Shown here: positions 37,101 through 49,893 of the stretch, piece after piece
How the letters are laid out: the number at the start of each line of letters is the position of its first letter
Numbering within the stretch: position 1 is the first letter of the stretch
NCBI GenBank assembly: GCA_905250125.1
Contig: CAJNOL010000093.1
Span: 186,001 to 250,000 of the forward strand
Direction of reading: 5' to 3'
Length of the DNA stretch: 64,000 nt
Source of the DNA: Rotaria sordida
Lineage: Eukaryota; Rotifera; Eurotatoria; Philodinida; Philodinidae
The notes under the pieces: generated by a model
Database searches by the model: none
Seen by the model: only the letters and a program-made list of their open reading frames with translations
What the model was told of the DNA's origin: nothing
Translations under genes and position numbers: made by a program

Positions 37101-39979
37101 TTGAAGGAAAATCTAAGAGAGAACAACTCAATAGTCCATCGTATGTAACTATTGGACCTGTTTTTAATAATATTCCTTCAATATCTCTGAATCATTGTCG
37201 ACTGAAATAAGCTATTGAATTGTTTTACACGTATACTATTCAAAGCGGAAAATGAAATATTTAAAAAATAACGGAAGATGCCAGGTCATTCAATAGGTTT
37301 GCAGCTATATTAACATTATATATGAATTGATATTTTTTGTTCACATACAAAATTTCTTCGTTCAACCGTTGCTCCTCTTACTTTTTGTTTAAGTTCTCGT
37401 CAAAAATAAATGTTTACATGTATTTTCTTCGAGAAGACAAAAATAACCTAAAATATCTACTTACTGGCAATAGACTAATCATATTAATTTGTTTTCGATC
37501 AAGTAAATCGTTTAGAAAATCTTCAACATAATCAGCAGCTGCATCAGGTATTTTCATACCGACAATAAACCAAAATGCATTCCACCAATCAAAAAATGTT
37601 TTTTCATCATTATCACATGCCAATGAATGTATTTCTTTTATACATGATTCATAAAGACGAACATCAGCTTCATCCTTTAGACATTGTGCAATTTTAAACC
37701 AGAGATTCATTGCTATTATATGTTCGAGTGACATTTGTCCATTTTCATTTTGATATGGACGTTTAAGTGCAGTTAGAATCAATGAAGCCAATTGACGATG
37801 AATTTCTTGTGGAAAATTTTTAAGAATTTCAATATACTTTCCTAATTGTGTTGCCAAACTCTAAATGTAAATAATTTTCGGTTAAATAACGTTTTATAGA
37901 ATCGTTCTTACAATGAAGAATGATGCCATCATTGGACTTGTTGTTTCTTTACTATCATCATCCTCATTATCGATAACTCTTTGTTCGAGTACTTTAATAA
38001 ATTGAGAACAAATTTCCATAGTAACTTGTTTTTGATCGATAAGTTCTGCCATCGGTCGTCCCATTCTATAAACATGTGTATCCCATGACTTTTTACTACT
38101 ATTTTCGGTCGGTGCTGCTGACCAACGAAGTATAGCTTTTAAAGCTTCATCATGTGTTGATCGAAAAATGATGTTATTAACTTTAGCTCTATCGACAGCT
38201 AATCGAAGAATATTTTCAAGTGTATCAAGATCGCTAAAATAATTTGTTTCATTTAATTTATCATAGGCAGCACATAATCGAACGAAATCTTTGAATTTTG
38301 GTGCTAATTCTTTCCATGGATAAAAGTCAGCTTTTTCAAGTAAACGCCAAGCACATTGAGGTGCTTCCAGTACACATAAATCAAGTATGATAAGAACAAA
38401 ATCAAAAAAGAGTGGTGCAAATTTTTTGTTACATTTGACCCTACCCAATTTATAAACTAAAGATGATATAACTCGTTTACATAATTCATTTCGACTATTG
38501 ATATTTACTATTGGACATGTACGTATAAACATACGAATTAAAGAATCCATGATATCCATTGCCGAATCGATATGAACAATGATTACACTATCGATAAAAT
38601 TGTAAGCTTTCTCGATCTGATCAAATAATAGAAGTTTTTCAATCACAGTCGAAAATTCCGATGAATTCATTTTGAATAGATGAGCATTTTTCTTATAGGA
38701 TTTAACAAGCAAATCAAGAAAGTCACTGGAAATCGGTTGTTTGACACATTCTACTAGATCAGCTTGTGCATCACTTGCATTTGAATACTCATCAAATAAT
38801 GTTGGTAATGTTCGTGTCAATGTTGATACAACACCTGACCATACTTGTGATTGATGAGACATACGAGCAGCATACCTTTAGATACAAAAAAAAATGAATT
38901 TATATTAACATGTTATGTGGGAATGTCTCAATATTTTCCACACTTTTGTAAAGAATAGAATTCTTAGTCAACATATAATTCGCAATCGACCTATTATTCA
39001 ATATTTTCAAGAAGAATAATTCGATTTAACAACGGATGTGAATGTAGATAAGGTATTCTATTCGTAGCTTTTCTCTTCATGCCGATTACAGAATATTATG
39101 CGCATTGATCTTATCAAATATCAACATTAAGTTTGAAGAAAAATTGAGAATAATCACCTTTTGATATGAAAATCGTTTGTCGGATCTAAAATCATGGTCA
39201 GATCATCTTACATGGATTCTCGATGTGCTTGAAATCATATTTTTTCCTACTAATTTCGACGAGCATCTATCTACATATGTATTTTACACTTCTCAAGTTT
39301 TATCTTTTGTTTTTTTTTTTTTTGATTTTGCTTATATAAATGTATTGAAATTAATTTGACGTTCTCATTATTAAATTTCTTATTCCTACTTGAAAAATTG
39401 TTGATAGGCAGGTCGCATCGTCAGCATTGTTTCTTCACGACTTAATACATTTGTATCCATTGACAATGATGAGAACATTTGTCTAGATAAAAATTCTTTC
39501 CATTTTTCTTGTGTCTGTTTATCTGTTTCTCCATTTAAAAATGAATGTTTTTGAAAACTTTGAAAAATTGATTCAATCAAATCGATCGATTTTGTCGATG
39601 ATAAACGTTCACCAAGTTTAAATTTATAATAGAAAGTTTTAATACAGGCTAGATGCCATTTATGAAATATATTATTTGTATCGAGAATACGCCGCAAAAT
39701 ACGTACAAGATCAGTCAATGATGGTAGTGGATCATCGACTAATAATTTTACAGTGTGTTCGATAAACACAATTTTAACATCGATCGGTTCGCTATCATTT
39801 GTTGATTCTGCAAGTGCATAATCGACAAGAACATCTAAAACTTTGACCTTGAAATTTATAATATCACTATGTTTCTCTTCATATTCATTGAACATTTTTC
39901 GCACTTGATCATATATATTCGGCCATTGATCTTTGAACAGTTGATTATCATGAGTCAATTGTCGAATAAACTCATCCAT
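34172..39979 (-). CDS. Helical-repeat / Death / tandem TIR domain protein
   Basis: Five exons joined in phase: 39979-39390, 38875-37912, 37860-37465, 36790-36083 and 35740-34172, giving 1,408 aa when the 35989-35786 segment is skipped. Residues 1-840 are all-helical, ARM/HEAT-like, with no clear signature. A coiled coil spans about 845-925. A Death domain follows (about 928-1010; NDWRLLGKRFG). TIR1 is about 1028-1142 (PPIFLSYQWE, MDIGQMGGGD, Glu1101 in NCLREV) and TIR2 about 1216-1329 (VMISYQWD, LDIFQMGGGD, Glu1289 in CRREM). The glutamates align by eye with the catalytic Glu of SARM1-type NADase TIRs. The order recalls SARM1 (ARM-SAM-SAM-TIR) with Death in place of SAM and two TIRs. It is probably a cytosolic innate-immune or cell-death signalling protein. 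Function is inferred only. Confidence 0.88.
35786..35989 (-). other. Possible alternative exon ending in a stop (inside TIR gene)
   Basis: A 67-codon frame preceded by TTCTTATAG and in phase with the exon ending at 36083. It encodes a Gln/Thr-rich start and then a good amphipathic helix (RIELSLDRIFLELQTVREEL), then TAA at 35786. No phase-0 GT donor follows that would connect it to the exon at 35740. If included, the protein would end after the helical-repeat and coiled-coil region, losing Death and both TIRs. If skipped, the flanking exons join in phase 0 and continue one coiled coil. It could also be plain intron. Confidence 0.45.
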
Positions 39980-42134
39980 TCTTTACAATTCCACGTATAT
40001 GTTTATTTGAATAACGACTAAATAGTTTTCGTTATCGATAAGAATGAGTAAATATCAAGAAAAACAATCCTGTTGATAAAAAGAATAACAGATCTTACCG
40101 ACTGGCAGAAAAAAAGAAGTAGAAGAACTATGTTGAGAAAAGAAAAAACGACATTCTCTAATGACAATAAATAGACGAAAAGAAAAAAAAGGGAGAGAAA
40201 GAAAAACGGTAGAGTTCTTATTTCACCAGGTAAAGAAAAGAAAAATCAAAAAATAGAACGTCATTTGCCAGTTTGATAGTTGAACACGATTTAAACGCGT
40301 AAAGCATAACTTCATAGTTTAGGAGTTTGAAATCATCATTTTAAAAATCTTATTGCTGTTATCTTGTAGAGCATACTCTAAGGTATATGAAAAAAGATTT
40401 TGTTCTATTAATAAATACTTCAAATACTGCAGTAACAAAGATGTCACTAGTAGAGAAAGAAAATTTTTCTATGTATATTGAAACAGCCTGATATATCCAA
40501 GGTTACGATGTTCTATGTGTCGTGCTTCTTTGTAGGGAGTTTAAATAAAATTGTCATATATATGACATCATCGTGCAACAAAAAATGAGTATTGTTTTCT
40601 TTCTTCAACTATTAGCTTCGGCTGTTTTTTCTGCAAAAACTAAATCCTTAAAGCTGACTCTTTATCATCTATCTAATACACATACGTTTATTTGAACAAT
40701 AAAAAAAGGATTTTCAAATAGTGATTTATTAATTAAAACTAACTATAAGCTATAACTATGGAATTTTCTTATTGATTACTAATAGTTTGGTTGCTTGTTT
40801 TTTGCATTTGCTGGCACTGGCTTCCAGAAACATTTTATTTGAAAATCTAATACATCACAGAAAATATCAAAGCGAACTGTACATTTTGATATTAAAAATT
40901 ATTTCATATGTATGACTTTGGTTTGTAAGTAAATAAAACTTGAGTAAAATGTTTTTTGATCCTACGAAATAGTTGTCAATGTGCTCTTATCTATAATTAC
41001 TTGGTGAATCAGATTTGTGAATATTTACGACCATCATAAGTTATCAAGACAATACAGCAAGTTCTCTTTACACTATACTGTTGAAATTTTGTATTGACAG
41101 ATGAGTTAATAACTTTTAGATCGTATTGCAATATTTATTTCTTACTGGAAGAGATTTTAATTCTTTCAAATTTGCATGTCTAGAAGAAGATGTAAGACGT
41201 GGCAGATACGGATTGAGAATGAGACATGAGGCAAAATTTTCACAACGTATGGATATGATATGGAGAATAATTGATGAATTTCCTTGATTACTGATGATAG
41301 GTACTAGATACTCCTAATCTCTATACTATAATTTATTCCCATTGAAACAACATTGATAAAATGTGAGATTAAGGAAGATTAAAATGGTACGTAATTATAT
41401 CTAAAATGATATTTCAATCATAGTAAAAACGATCGGTCAATGAATATCTGCGAAAATACTGATCAAATTATTATGAATAGTAGAAGCAGTCTATAGGAAA
41501 ATGTTCAATATTCGATAGAAAAAAACAAGAACTTCTCTTATTTCAATAGTTTTCTAAATTATTCAGCTCGAAAATTATTAATCAGCTAAACCTAGAAAAG
41601 CATGTAAATGCGTTACTCTATGATGTTGGTCCTGACTGCATCGAAGTGCGTCCAATTAGTAACATATATTCGGAAACTGTTGTTTTCTCGGTTAATTTGA
41701 ATTCTTTCTAATAAGTAATTCGAATTCGGATAGAAAATGCTCTCTGCAATTGTTTATTGTTGGAGCTGAAAGTCGTAAGTGCTACCGCCAATAATCCGAA
41801 CAAACATGTGAGAGGGATGATCTTACATAGAAAAGAAACGGCTAGACGCATACATTTATTCTTCTGAGTTTGTTTTTAGTCTCAAAGAATTTTACTTAAC
41901 TAGACAAATCATATTTATGAAATGAGTAAATGATTGAAAATATTCTTGTGTGAGTTGATCGTTATGCACAGTAGCTTTGTGAAAACAAAAGCACCACAAT
42001 ATCAAGATCTCTACATTTTCCATCCTGTTTAAAAGTGAAATTGATAAACTTTCCTTAAATCAAAATTAAAATCAATATAACAGAATCAACTGAGAATGAA
42101 ACAAACGGTTAATCGTATTTATATAGTCTAGCAT
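39980..42134. other. Divergent/tandem intergenic interval
   Basis: Upstream of the TIR gene. Contains a purine-rich tract (about 40085-40260) and otherwise AT-rich DNA. No gene or repeat arms recognised. Confidence 0.4.
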
Positions 42135-45019
42135 TCACAAGCGAATAGTTATAATATCGTCAGTTATAGTATTGTTCATGTTTGTTTCATTTTCTTTCTT
42201 TCGAATTTCTTGTTGATGTTTTTTAGTCCAGAAGATAATAGTCAAAACGGTAAATATGATCATCATACCAAGATAAATAACTAAAACTCCAACATTAATG
42301 CCGAAACGTGAATATGAACCAAACAAAAGATGTCGACCACCATTAATTACATGATATAAAGGTATTCCATAGCCATAACGAAAGAAACATGATGAAAGTT
42401 CAAGCGATATCTGGATGGTAGCACCAGAAACCATAATAACAACACAAATGACAAGAAAAATGTTGGCAAATGCACCAAAATTGGTTAGAAAAAAAGATAC
42501 TATAATACTCAACAACGTTGTACTCAACCAATTGAACATCCAATATTGCATAAATTGACGAGCCGATGTGATATGAAATAGCCAAAGAACAATAAGAGAA
42601 TAGATCAAAGAAATCATCAACGATTGAAATACCTTATTCAAGACGTGACACAAGATCAGATCGACGTAATGAATTTTACCAACTAGTAAACAAAACAATG
42701 ATAACATGTTACAGTTGTTCTTTTCGAAAAATAAAAAGAAGTAGCTAGCAGGAACATGTCCAAGATTTTTTTCAAGAATCTTGCTTTCAATTTGGTAGGA
42801 AGTACATGTTAATTTCAGTGATTAAATAGACATATTGTTGCTTGATCATAGATTCTACAAGATTATGACCTCGTTTTTAGATTGTGAACTACACACATCA
42901 TATACCTTTTTCTTGTAAATTGATAATGAGATGGAAGAAGTGTATTAATCACTATCACGAACAGCTATCCTCATATTTTTTATTCTACTATCAATTTAAC
43001 AGAGAAAGATATCAGGTGTATATTTTACAACATCGTCGTCGAAATCTGATAAATAAAACTGTTCCCAATGAAAAAAGTATGCTATAATGTGTGATTTAAA
43101 AACTTTAATCCTTCTCATTAAACTAGTGTTACTGATTGGAAACAGGTACGCAGTTAATTAGTGTGAATATACAATTTTTGTTTAGAGAAAAATTAGCGCT
43201 GTCATCTAAACAAAAATTCATAGAAATGCATAAAAATCATACAATGTTACCTGTAGCTTTGCTAATCTTCAATAAACATTTTCGTCAAACTTACATGCTT
43301 TTATTTATATCATTGTTTTAGTATTTATCATTCTAGCCAAATGATATTAGTCATATTTTCTGATTATTATTGTTATTTTATAAAAATTAATTTGACTATG
43401 AAAGCTCCTCATACTGCGTTTTATTTTATAAACATAATCCGAATACATCGAACCAACAATATAATCTAGAACAACAAACTGTTATTCTCGCTTTCGTTCT
43501 CATCTAACATATCCTAAATAAAAAAAAAGCCAGTGTGGAAGATTTTGACAATATCAATAGTTTCATAAAATCACAATAATAATCAGAAAATATGACTAAT
43601 ATCATTTGATTCAAATGATAAACCCTAATAAACAAAAGCATGTGACTTTGACGAAAAAATAATGTTTTTGAAAAACATATGATGAAAATGTTCACTAAAG
43701 ATTAGTGAAATAACTGTAACAGTGTATGACTTTTATGCAATATCGATGAGTTTTTGTTCAAATGATAATGCTAATTTTTCTCTAAGAAATTTGTATGTTT
43801 AGATCAATTAATAGTATACCTGTTTGCCATAAATAACATCAATTCACAAAATAGATTTGGATGTTTTTTTAGTCACTCTTTATCTATAGGTAATTTATCA
43901 GCTTTTTATTACTTATTCAAAAATGATAGGATGGATTTTCTCAAAGTTAAATGTTTGTTTCCAAATAAAAGAACTACTAGTAAACAATGAGAAAAGATTA
44001 GTCTTACTGAATGGCATTAAGATACCAATGGTTGACCCAACCATAATTGTCGTAACCAAAAATAAATAAATGTAGCCAATAGTTGTAGCAAATTGACCTA
44101 AATCAAACGAAACAAATCATATTAAATATGTGTAAAACGACGTTAGCTTTTCCTTATTAGCAGTTCAGATCATAAAATATCTTTATGAATTATTATAAAG
44201 ACAATAGCCAAAACATGTACTGATATTTTTATGTAGAAAAAAAAAGTTTAGAATTTTGGAAACATTTCCAAGATTTGTTTCAGTTTAAATAATATCATAC
44301 TCAAACAGACCTACGTAAGGAAGAGCCCGATGAAGGTTATTATATTCTATAGCGAGTGGATTGACAAGGAGAGATCGAAGACGTAACGTGTTTTGTAATT
44401 GCAATGTTCGATTAGTACTTGAGCTAGATGTGGAGGATAAGTTGGAAATGATTGTTGTACGAAGTGTTTGACTATACAGATTGTTGGCTGTTGCAATAGC
44501 TGCACGAATAGGTGGTAATACAAAAATATTTTGAGTAAATGGATTTCGTCCTTCATCATAGATAACAAGCACAGGAAATGTGTTAACAAGTGGATAGGTC
44601 ACCAATGTTGTAGAATTGATCAGAGCAGATAAAGACTTATTAATAGTTGATGTGGTATTTGGTTGAAGTACTACGACGGCCCACACTTCTCCATCATTGA
44701 CAGATTGTTGAGTCGTATTCACACTATTGCCATACTCATCCGGATACTTGTATCGCCAGTGAAGAGTCCGATTTCCAGGTGATGTAGTTCGAAAAGCATC
44801 GAGAAAGCACTTACCAGCTTGTTCACCATCGAAATCGATTATCGCAACATCTATATTGCCCGTGTATCGATTTGGATTATGCCCAGCACCTAGATAGAAC
44901 GCACACATAACGAAGATGAATATCCAAAGTGGAACATATCCGATAATCCACTGATATCCATACGCGACACGCAAGGTAGCAATGTCTTTTCGTGATGACC
45001 ATACATGAACAAAGTCCAT
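42135..45019 (-). CDS. DUF3533 / SNG1-like multi-pass membrane protein (minus copy)
   Basis: Exons 45019-44311, 44097-44008 and 42682-42135 join in phase and give 448 aa, close to the 442 aa of the plus-strand paralogue. One N-terminal membrane segment (after WSSRKDIATLR) is followed by an extracytoplasmic domain with DVAIIDFDGEQAG, IYDEGRNPF and FVLPPIRAAIA, then a PY-x-GY membrane block and four further membrane segments ending GGRHLLFGSYSRFG. This is the layout of the fungal DUF3533 family (yeast SNG1, nitrosoguanidine resistance), related to ABC-2-type membrane proteins; role probably lipid or drug handling. A longer start at ATG 45175 is possible through exon 45175-45097 and a 63-nt intron, giving 479 aa. 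That exon lies within an inverted repeat, so I prefer 45019. The intron 44007-42683 holds another inverted repeat. Confidence 0.82.
43125..43855. repeat. Inverted-repeat element inside DUF3533 intron
   Basis: Left arm about 43125-43400 and right arm about 43545-43855 are inverted copies. Shared words are TTAGAGAAAAATTAGC, AACAGGTA and ATATGACTAATATCATTTG with its complement. It accounts for over half of the 1.3-kb intron. Confidence 0.8.
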
Positions 45020-45059
45020 AGTTGCTGTTGGATCTAACGTCGAAATGTAAGCACTATTA

Positions 45060-45672
45060 CTAGTTATTATCCGATCCAAAATGAAAGGCAGATTACCATT
45101 TTTCGAATAACTTTTGATAGGAACGTGATAGAGAGCTGCGATTTTCACCATTCGAAAGAGCGATGTTCGAGCCATCGATCGGTATAGACCTCATTAAAAG
45201 GAAAGATGCTTTTTTTTTTCTTATACATATCTTTGGATCAACACTTTTTCCTTTGAGTATTTTTATCAATTTTCAAAATAATCTCCACTCAAATTATGTC
45301 AAAATGTAGCTCAAATTACTCTTTTTTCGCTATAAAATTATCACATATTTCATTATCTCTCAAACTCTTATCCTAAGTGGATTGAAAAAAAAACAAATGT
45401 TAATTTTATAGCAAAAAAAGGGTGATCCGAGCTACATTTTGACATAATTTGAGTTGAGATTATTATGAAAATTGATAGAAATACTCAAAGAAAAAAGTGT
45501 TGATCCAAAGGTACCTATAAAAAAAACATCTTCTATCCTGATGAGTTCTATATCGATTGATGGCCCGAGCAAGGCTCTTTCGAATAGTGAAAATTGCAGC
45601 TCTCTATCTCATTCCTATCAAAAGTTATTCGAAAAATGGTAACCTGCCTTTTTAGATCGAATAAAAGTCGAT
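45060..45672. repeat. Inverted-repeat element, family B copy 2, between head-to-head DUF3533 genes
   Basis: Arms 45060 to about 45348 and about 45390 to 45672 are inverted copies with a spacer of about 45 nt. The inner core pairs TTATGTCAAAATGTAGCTC with its complement. The outer ends carry ATGGC(T/C)CGA...CTCTTTCGAAT...AAAAATGGTAA on both sides, which reads as a 26-residue start codon exon. On the right side this runs into a stop after LPF and no acceptor connects it to the plus gene. The same outer-arm sequence occurs at 3540-3660 and 4040-4180. Confidence 0.88.
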
Positions 45673-45871
45673 TATTAGTGTTTTATCATGAAGAAAAAAA
45701 AAAATAATAAGATTCATGCATATACAAATATACATTGATAAAAGGTGAAAAAATGTGTCATGCTTCAGTGCACTTTCATCACATGTTTATACAAGCAATT
45801 TGAGCGTAATTATTGACGATCGATTCCTTTTCATTTGTAATCATCATTTTTCGTATGAAAAAGTGTCCTCA

Positions 45872-47611
45872 ATGGTGTTGTCTACTCAAACTCAACCATC
45901 ACTGCCACACCTATGGTCTAGAAATGCTGACATGGCTACGATACGTCGAACACTTGTTATTCACGTGATTCGTCTCTCGATCATTGTCTGGATTGTTATT
46001 TTTCTCATTGCACTAATTTATCTCGGCAGTGGTACAGTACGTTTATCTGTTCTATTTAAATATTTTATCTGTCTCAAATTGTTTCATTAAATAGATAATT
46101 GATGAATCCAAGGATGTGTTTGAAGAGATAAAAATGTCTTTACGGAAAAACGTTTTCCAACACGTTGCTAAATAGTGAATTACATTGAGCTGTAGCTATT
46201 GGGCAAGATTATCACATTATGTCTGAATTTTCATTAGAAAACAGGTCATTCATTTAGAAAAATTTGCGCTTTATTATTCAAATGTTTTCATACAAAATTT
46301 ATGATCCTAGCTCACACCATTGAATAGCAATTATGACATCCTAAACAAATAATTTTAGTAGAAAGAAGAAACGATTGATCGTATATCAATTCTTTTTCTT
46401 TTGATTTCTATCCTTTCACTATTGTTTGTTTTCTATTTTGAATGTAGGATCCTTATAAGCACACGGGTTCACTTGATGTATACGTAATTGATTTGGATAA
46501 TGATATTGCAGGTAGCTACTTCCTCACTGCCTTTCATCAAACCCCACCTGGTAACTTAACGCTTAATTGGATTTTCAAACAATCTTCCGACTTTCCATTA
46601 GGTTTTGTCGACAAGATTGAGAATGGAAAAGCTTGGGCCGTTGTTTATTTGAATCCGAGTATTACTGCTCGTATTAATCAGATCATTGAATCGATTTTGT
46701 ATGGATTTACAACTAATTCAACCTCTTACGTTCCTTCATCAGCAGTAAACATTATTTATGATGAAGGTCGTAATGCAAATAGTGTCAATGAGTTCGTTTT
46801 ACCTCCCATTCGAGCAGCTATTGCTGCTGCTAGCGCTAACTATGCTGCCTACATACAATCTCGTATTGATTCTTACTCAAATGCTACATTGAATAGCGTC
46901 ATAATGGCTGTCTCAATGTCTCAAATTATCTGCTCACCTATTGGCTTCACCAATATAAATCTTCATCCTGCCTTTCCCTACGCTAGATTGCTTGCTACTA
47001 GTCTCGGTTATCTGTTTCTCTGGCTTATTATGAGCGCTCTTGTTGCAGTAACCATCCGCATCACGACGCCATTCATTGACAAAGTCAACATCATCGATAT
47101 AGCAATAGTACGCATTATAAACAGTGTTTTTCATAGTCTCATAATATCACTCATTTACAGTTTATGCGTTCTCTGGTTTGGTAATTTCACTGGAGCTATT
47201 CCGTTTATTAAATTTTGGCTTTTCAATTGGCTAGCTGCTGTCACATTTGTGTCTATAATAGCTCTGTTCACTCTCAATTTGGGAGTAATGGCTCATGTTG
47301 TACTTATACTCTTTCTTATTCTTAACTTCTCAACAGCAGGATCGAGTTTAGCAATTGAACTTCAACATAAATTCTATCGTATTGGCTACGGCTTACCTCT
47401 CTTTCATTGTTTGAGTGGAGGTCGTCATCTGCTTTTTGGTTCGCATACTAGATTCGGTGTTGACGTGGGCACCTTGATTGCATACTACGTTGTGTGTATT
47501 CTATTGACAATCACTACTAGTGTAATTCGAATGCGTAAACAACAACAAATAGCCATTAATCGCAAGAACGAAATGGCCTTGCAGGAAAGTAGAATGGCTT
47601 CTACACAATGA
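45872..47611 (+). CDS. DUF3533 / SNG1-like multi-pass membrane protein (plus copy)
   Basis: Exons 45872-46036 and 46448-47611 join in phase 0 across a 411-nt intron (GTACG...TGTAG), giving 442 aa. TM1 is residues 31-53. The extracytoplasmic region (about 56-215) includes DVYVIDLDND, YDEGRNANS, FVLPPIRAAIA and PIGFTNINLHPAFPYA. About five membrane helices follow, with the closing motif GGRHLLFGSHTRFG and a basic/Gln-rich cytoplasmic tail. The Met at 45872 is chosen because homology to the minus paralogue begins just after it (HLW versus HVW). An in-frame Met at 45755 would add 39 residues without similarity. It keeps one intron where the minus copy has none, and lacks the two that the minus copy has, so the copies diverged some time ago. 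DUF3533 is best known from fungi. Confidence 0.87.
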
Positions 47612-49893
47612 AGTCAATCAACAAAAAATAAATATACTAGTGTTGATAGTTATAACAATTTTCAATATTTTTGATTATCTTGTTAGTTTGTGTGATCATT
47701 GACATGTTTATCAAATCCATAAACACAAATTTTCAAGTTATTTATCCTTTTGCAGAATATTTATTTTTTCTTCATTATTATACTCGACGTTTGTCAATAA
47801 AATAAATATGATTTAAAGATATCAGTTTATTTTTTCGCAAAAAAAATAAGAATACAACAATTTTTCCGAGAAAAAACCAATATCAGAGAACTATCTTTTC
47901 TCAAATTATCTGAAGAAGTTTCATTTGCCAAAGTTTCTGATTAACTTTCGTTCTGATCTTATGAAAAATTTTTCCTAAAATTTTATTGTGAGAGTGTGCT
48001 TGGAAGTCTAGAACTCCAAATCGATAGAATATTTTTCAACCGAGCCATACCCACCAGTTAAATTCTTGACTTATCAGTGAAAATTTACATCATTCAACCG
48101 ATGAAAAACCGATTAGTTTAACATATTAACTAACCGACTAGTTTTGCCGAGAAAAATTTGATTGCTACAACGCCTTAACGACATACAATGTAATGTTCAT
48201 ATGGCTTTTAGAGTTTCTACTGGTAACAACTTCTATTTTACCCTGGTACGTTTCATATACGTATGTTAATACTAAGAACAGAGGAAGAACTTTTTCAAAA
48301 CAAGTAATGAAACTAATATAATAATTTTGATTTTCTCAGAATAATCAAATTCACTGAATAAAAGTGATCTAAATGTGATGAACGTTATCGATTAATTTCA
48401 ATTTTTTTCATTTTTTTTTATTTCATGACCTGTGAAGAAGCAAAGTACAGAGTTTTTTAGTTCAACAGAAGATATTTAAAATGAAAATAGTAACACTTTG
48501 ATGTAAATATCAGTGTAATGAAAGTCAGGTTTTTTTTGATACATCTCACTCATTCATTATGTCAAAATTAAACATAATTACAGAATTAAAGTATGTTAGA
48601 GTTCAACAATGATCAAGTAATACGTTTTGTTCAAAAGTAAGATACAGTAGTGTGAGCTTTTCTAAAGTATTCTGATCGACTCAATTCTAGGATTAGAAGA
48701 GTTAATATCATGCGTCATATCCTCAGCAAAGAGTAATAAAACATAACTTTTTCATAATAGATTTTTTTCTAGTTCTCATATGATACACTATATGAATAAT
48801 TTCTTCTAGCTTAAGACTTAGTTGAAAAACATCAATAGTTACTGAATCAAATCTATTTCGTCAGTTCTTAGCATCATATGAGGAAATTGTCAAAGTATTG
48901 AGACATTAAGTTAAACAATTCTTTTATGACGTATATAAGTTGTGTATGTTTGAGAATATATCATTAATAGGATTGTAATAATAAGAAAAAAATGTATGAA
49001 TAATATTGCGTGATGATTATCTTAAGGTAGTGAAAATAAATATCACAAAAACGAAAAGATTTTATCATCAATTTTTGGTTTATTATTGGAATTTTGTGTT
49101 ACACGAAAAAGATATTCTTTCCTACAATAAGATAAATATGCTCAAACTATGAGAACATTCCATCAGCAAATCAAAAACTCATTATTATCTCTGAGTTGTT
49201 TTATTTTTTCTTAGAGATGAAAAACCCAAAATTAGAAAGTATACAGATTCAGGTTTATCTATCGCTATGCAGCTACAATTTTTTTTAAAGTTATATTTGT
49301 TATTAAAAGGAGAGTATGTATTGAAATATATCAATCAATAAAAGTCGATTTTTTATTTTACTAGATATGATCTTCCTGAATAAACCTTGCACGACAGTCA
49401 GAGAAATAATCTACGGATCAAGAAATAATTTTTACTAGATAGTTTTAAATAATCTAGGAGATTTATTCGAAAGAAAGAGTTTTTTATGAAAATTTATGAT
49501 TAAGAAGAAAAACTTTGATGAAGAATAACGTTTCTTTGAATATATTCGCTTAAAATTATTTCAATGAAATCATTTGAAATTAATAAGATTCGTAAAGTAA
49601 TGAAAATTTATACTCATTTTTCTAGTCAATATAAAAATGAAATATTTCTAAGAAAAATAAGCAATTCTTTATAATGAAATACGCAATACACTTTTGATAG
49701 TCTTTTTTTTTAATACTTCGTTTCTCATTAATCATTTCAAATATATTTTAGACCGTGAAAATTCTAGAACGTAATACATCTTAATTAAAGACGAAGAAAA
49801 AAAAACGTCAATTTGATGTAAATTGCAGAGCTCATACTTATATTTTATAAGCTTATAAGCAGTGTATAGAATCAAAATTAATTTTATTCAATC
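47612..49893. other. Intergenic interval
   Basis: No gene or clear repeat seen. AT-rich, with short pseudo-palindromic words around 48100 (ACCGATTAG/ACCGACTAG). Confidence 0.4.

Noticed and set aside
45560-45653. First exon for the plus-strand DUF3533 gene
   Set aside because: It runs into a stop if unspliced, no downstream acceptor joins it in phase to the real gene, and it lies within a dispersed inverted repeat.
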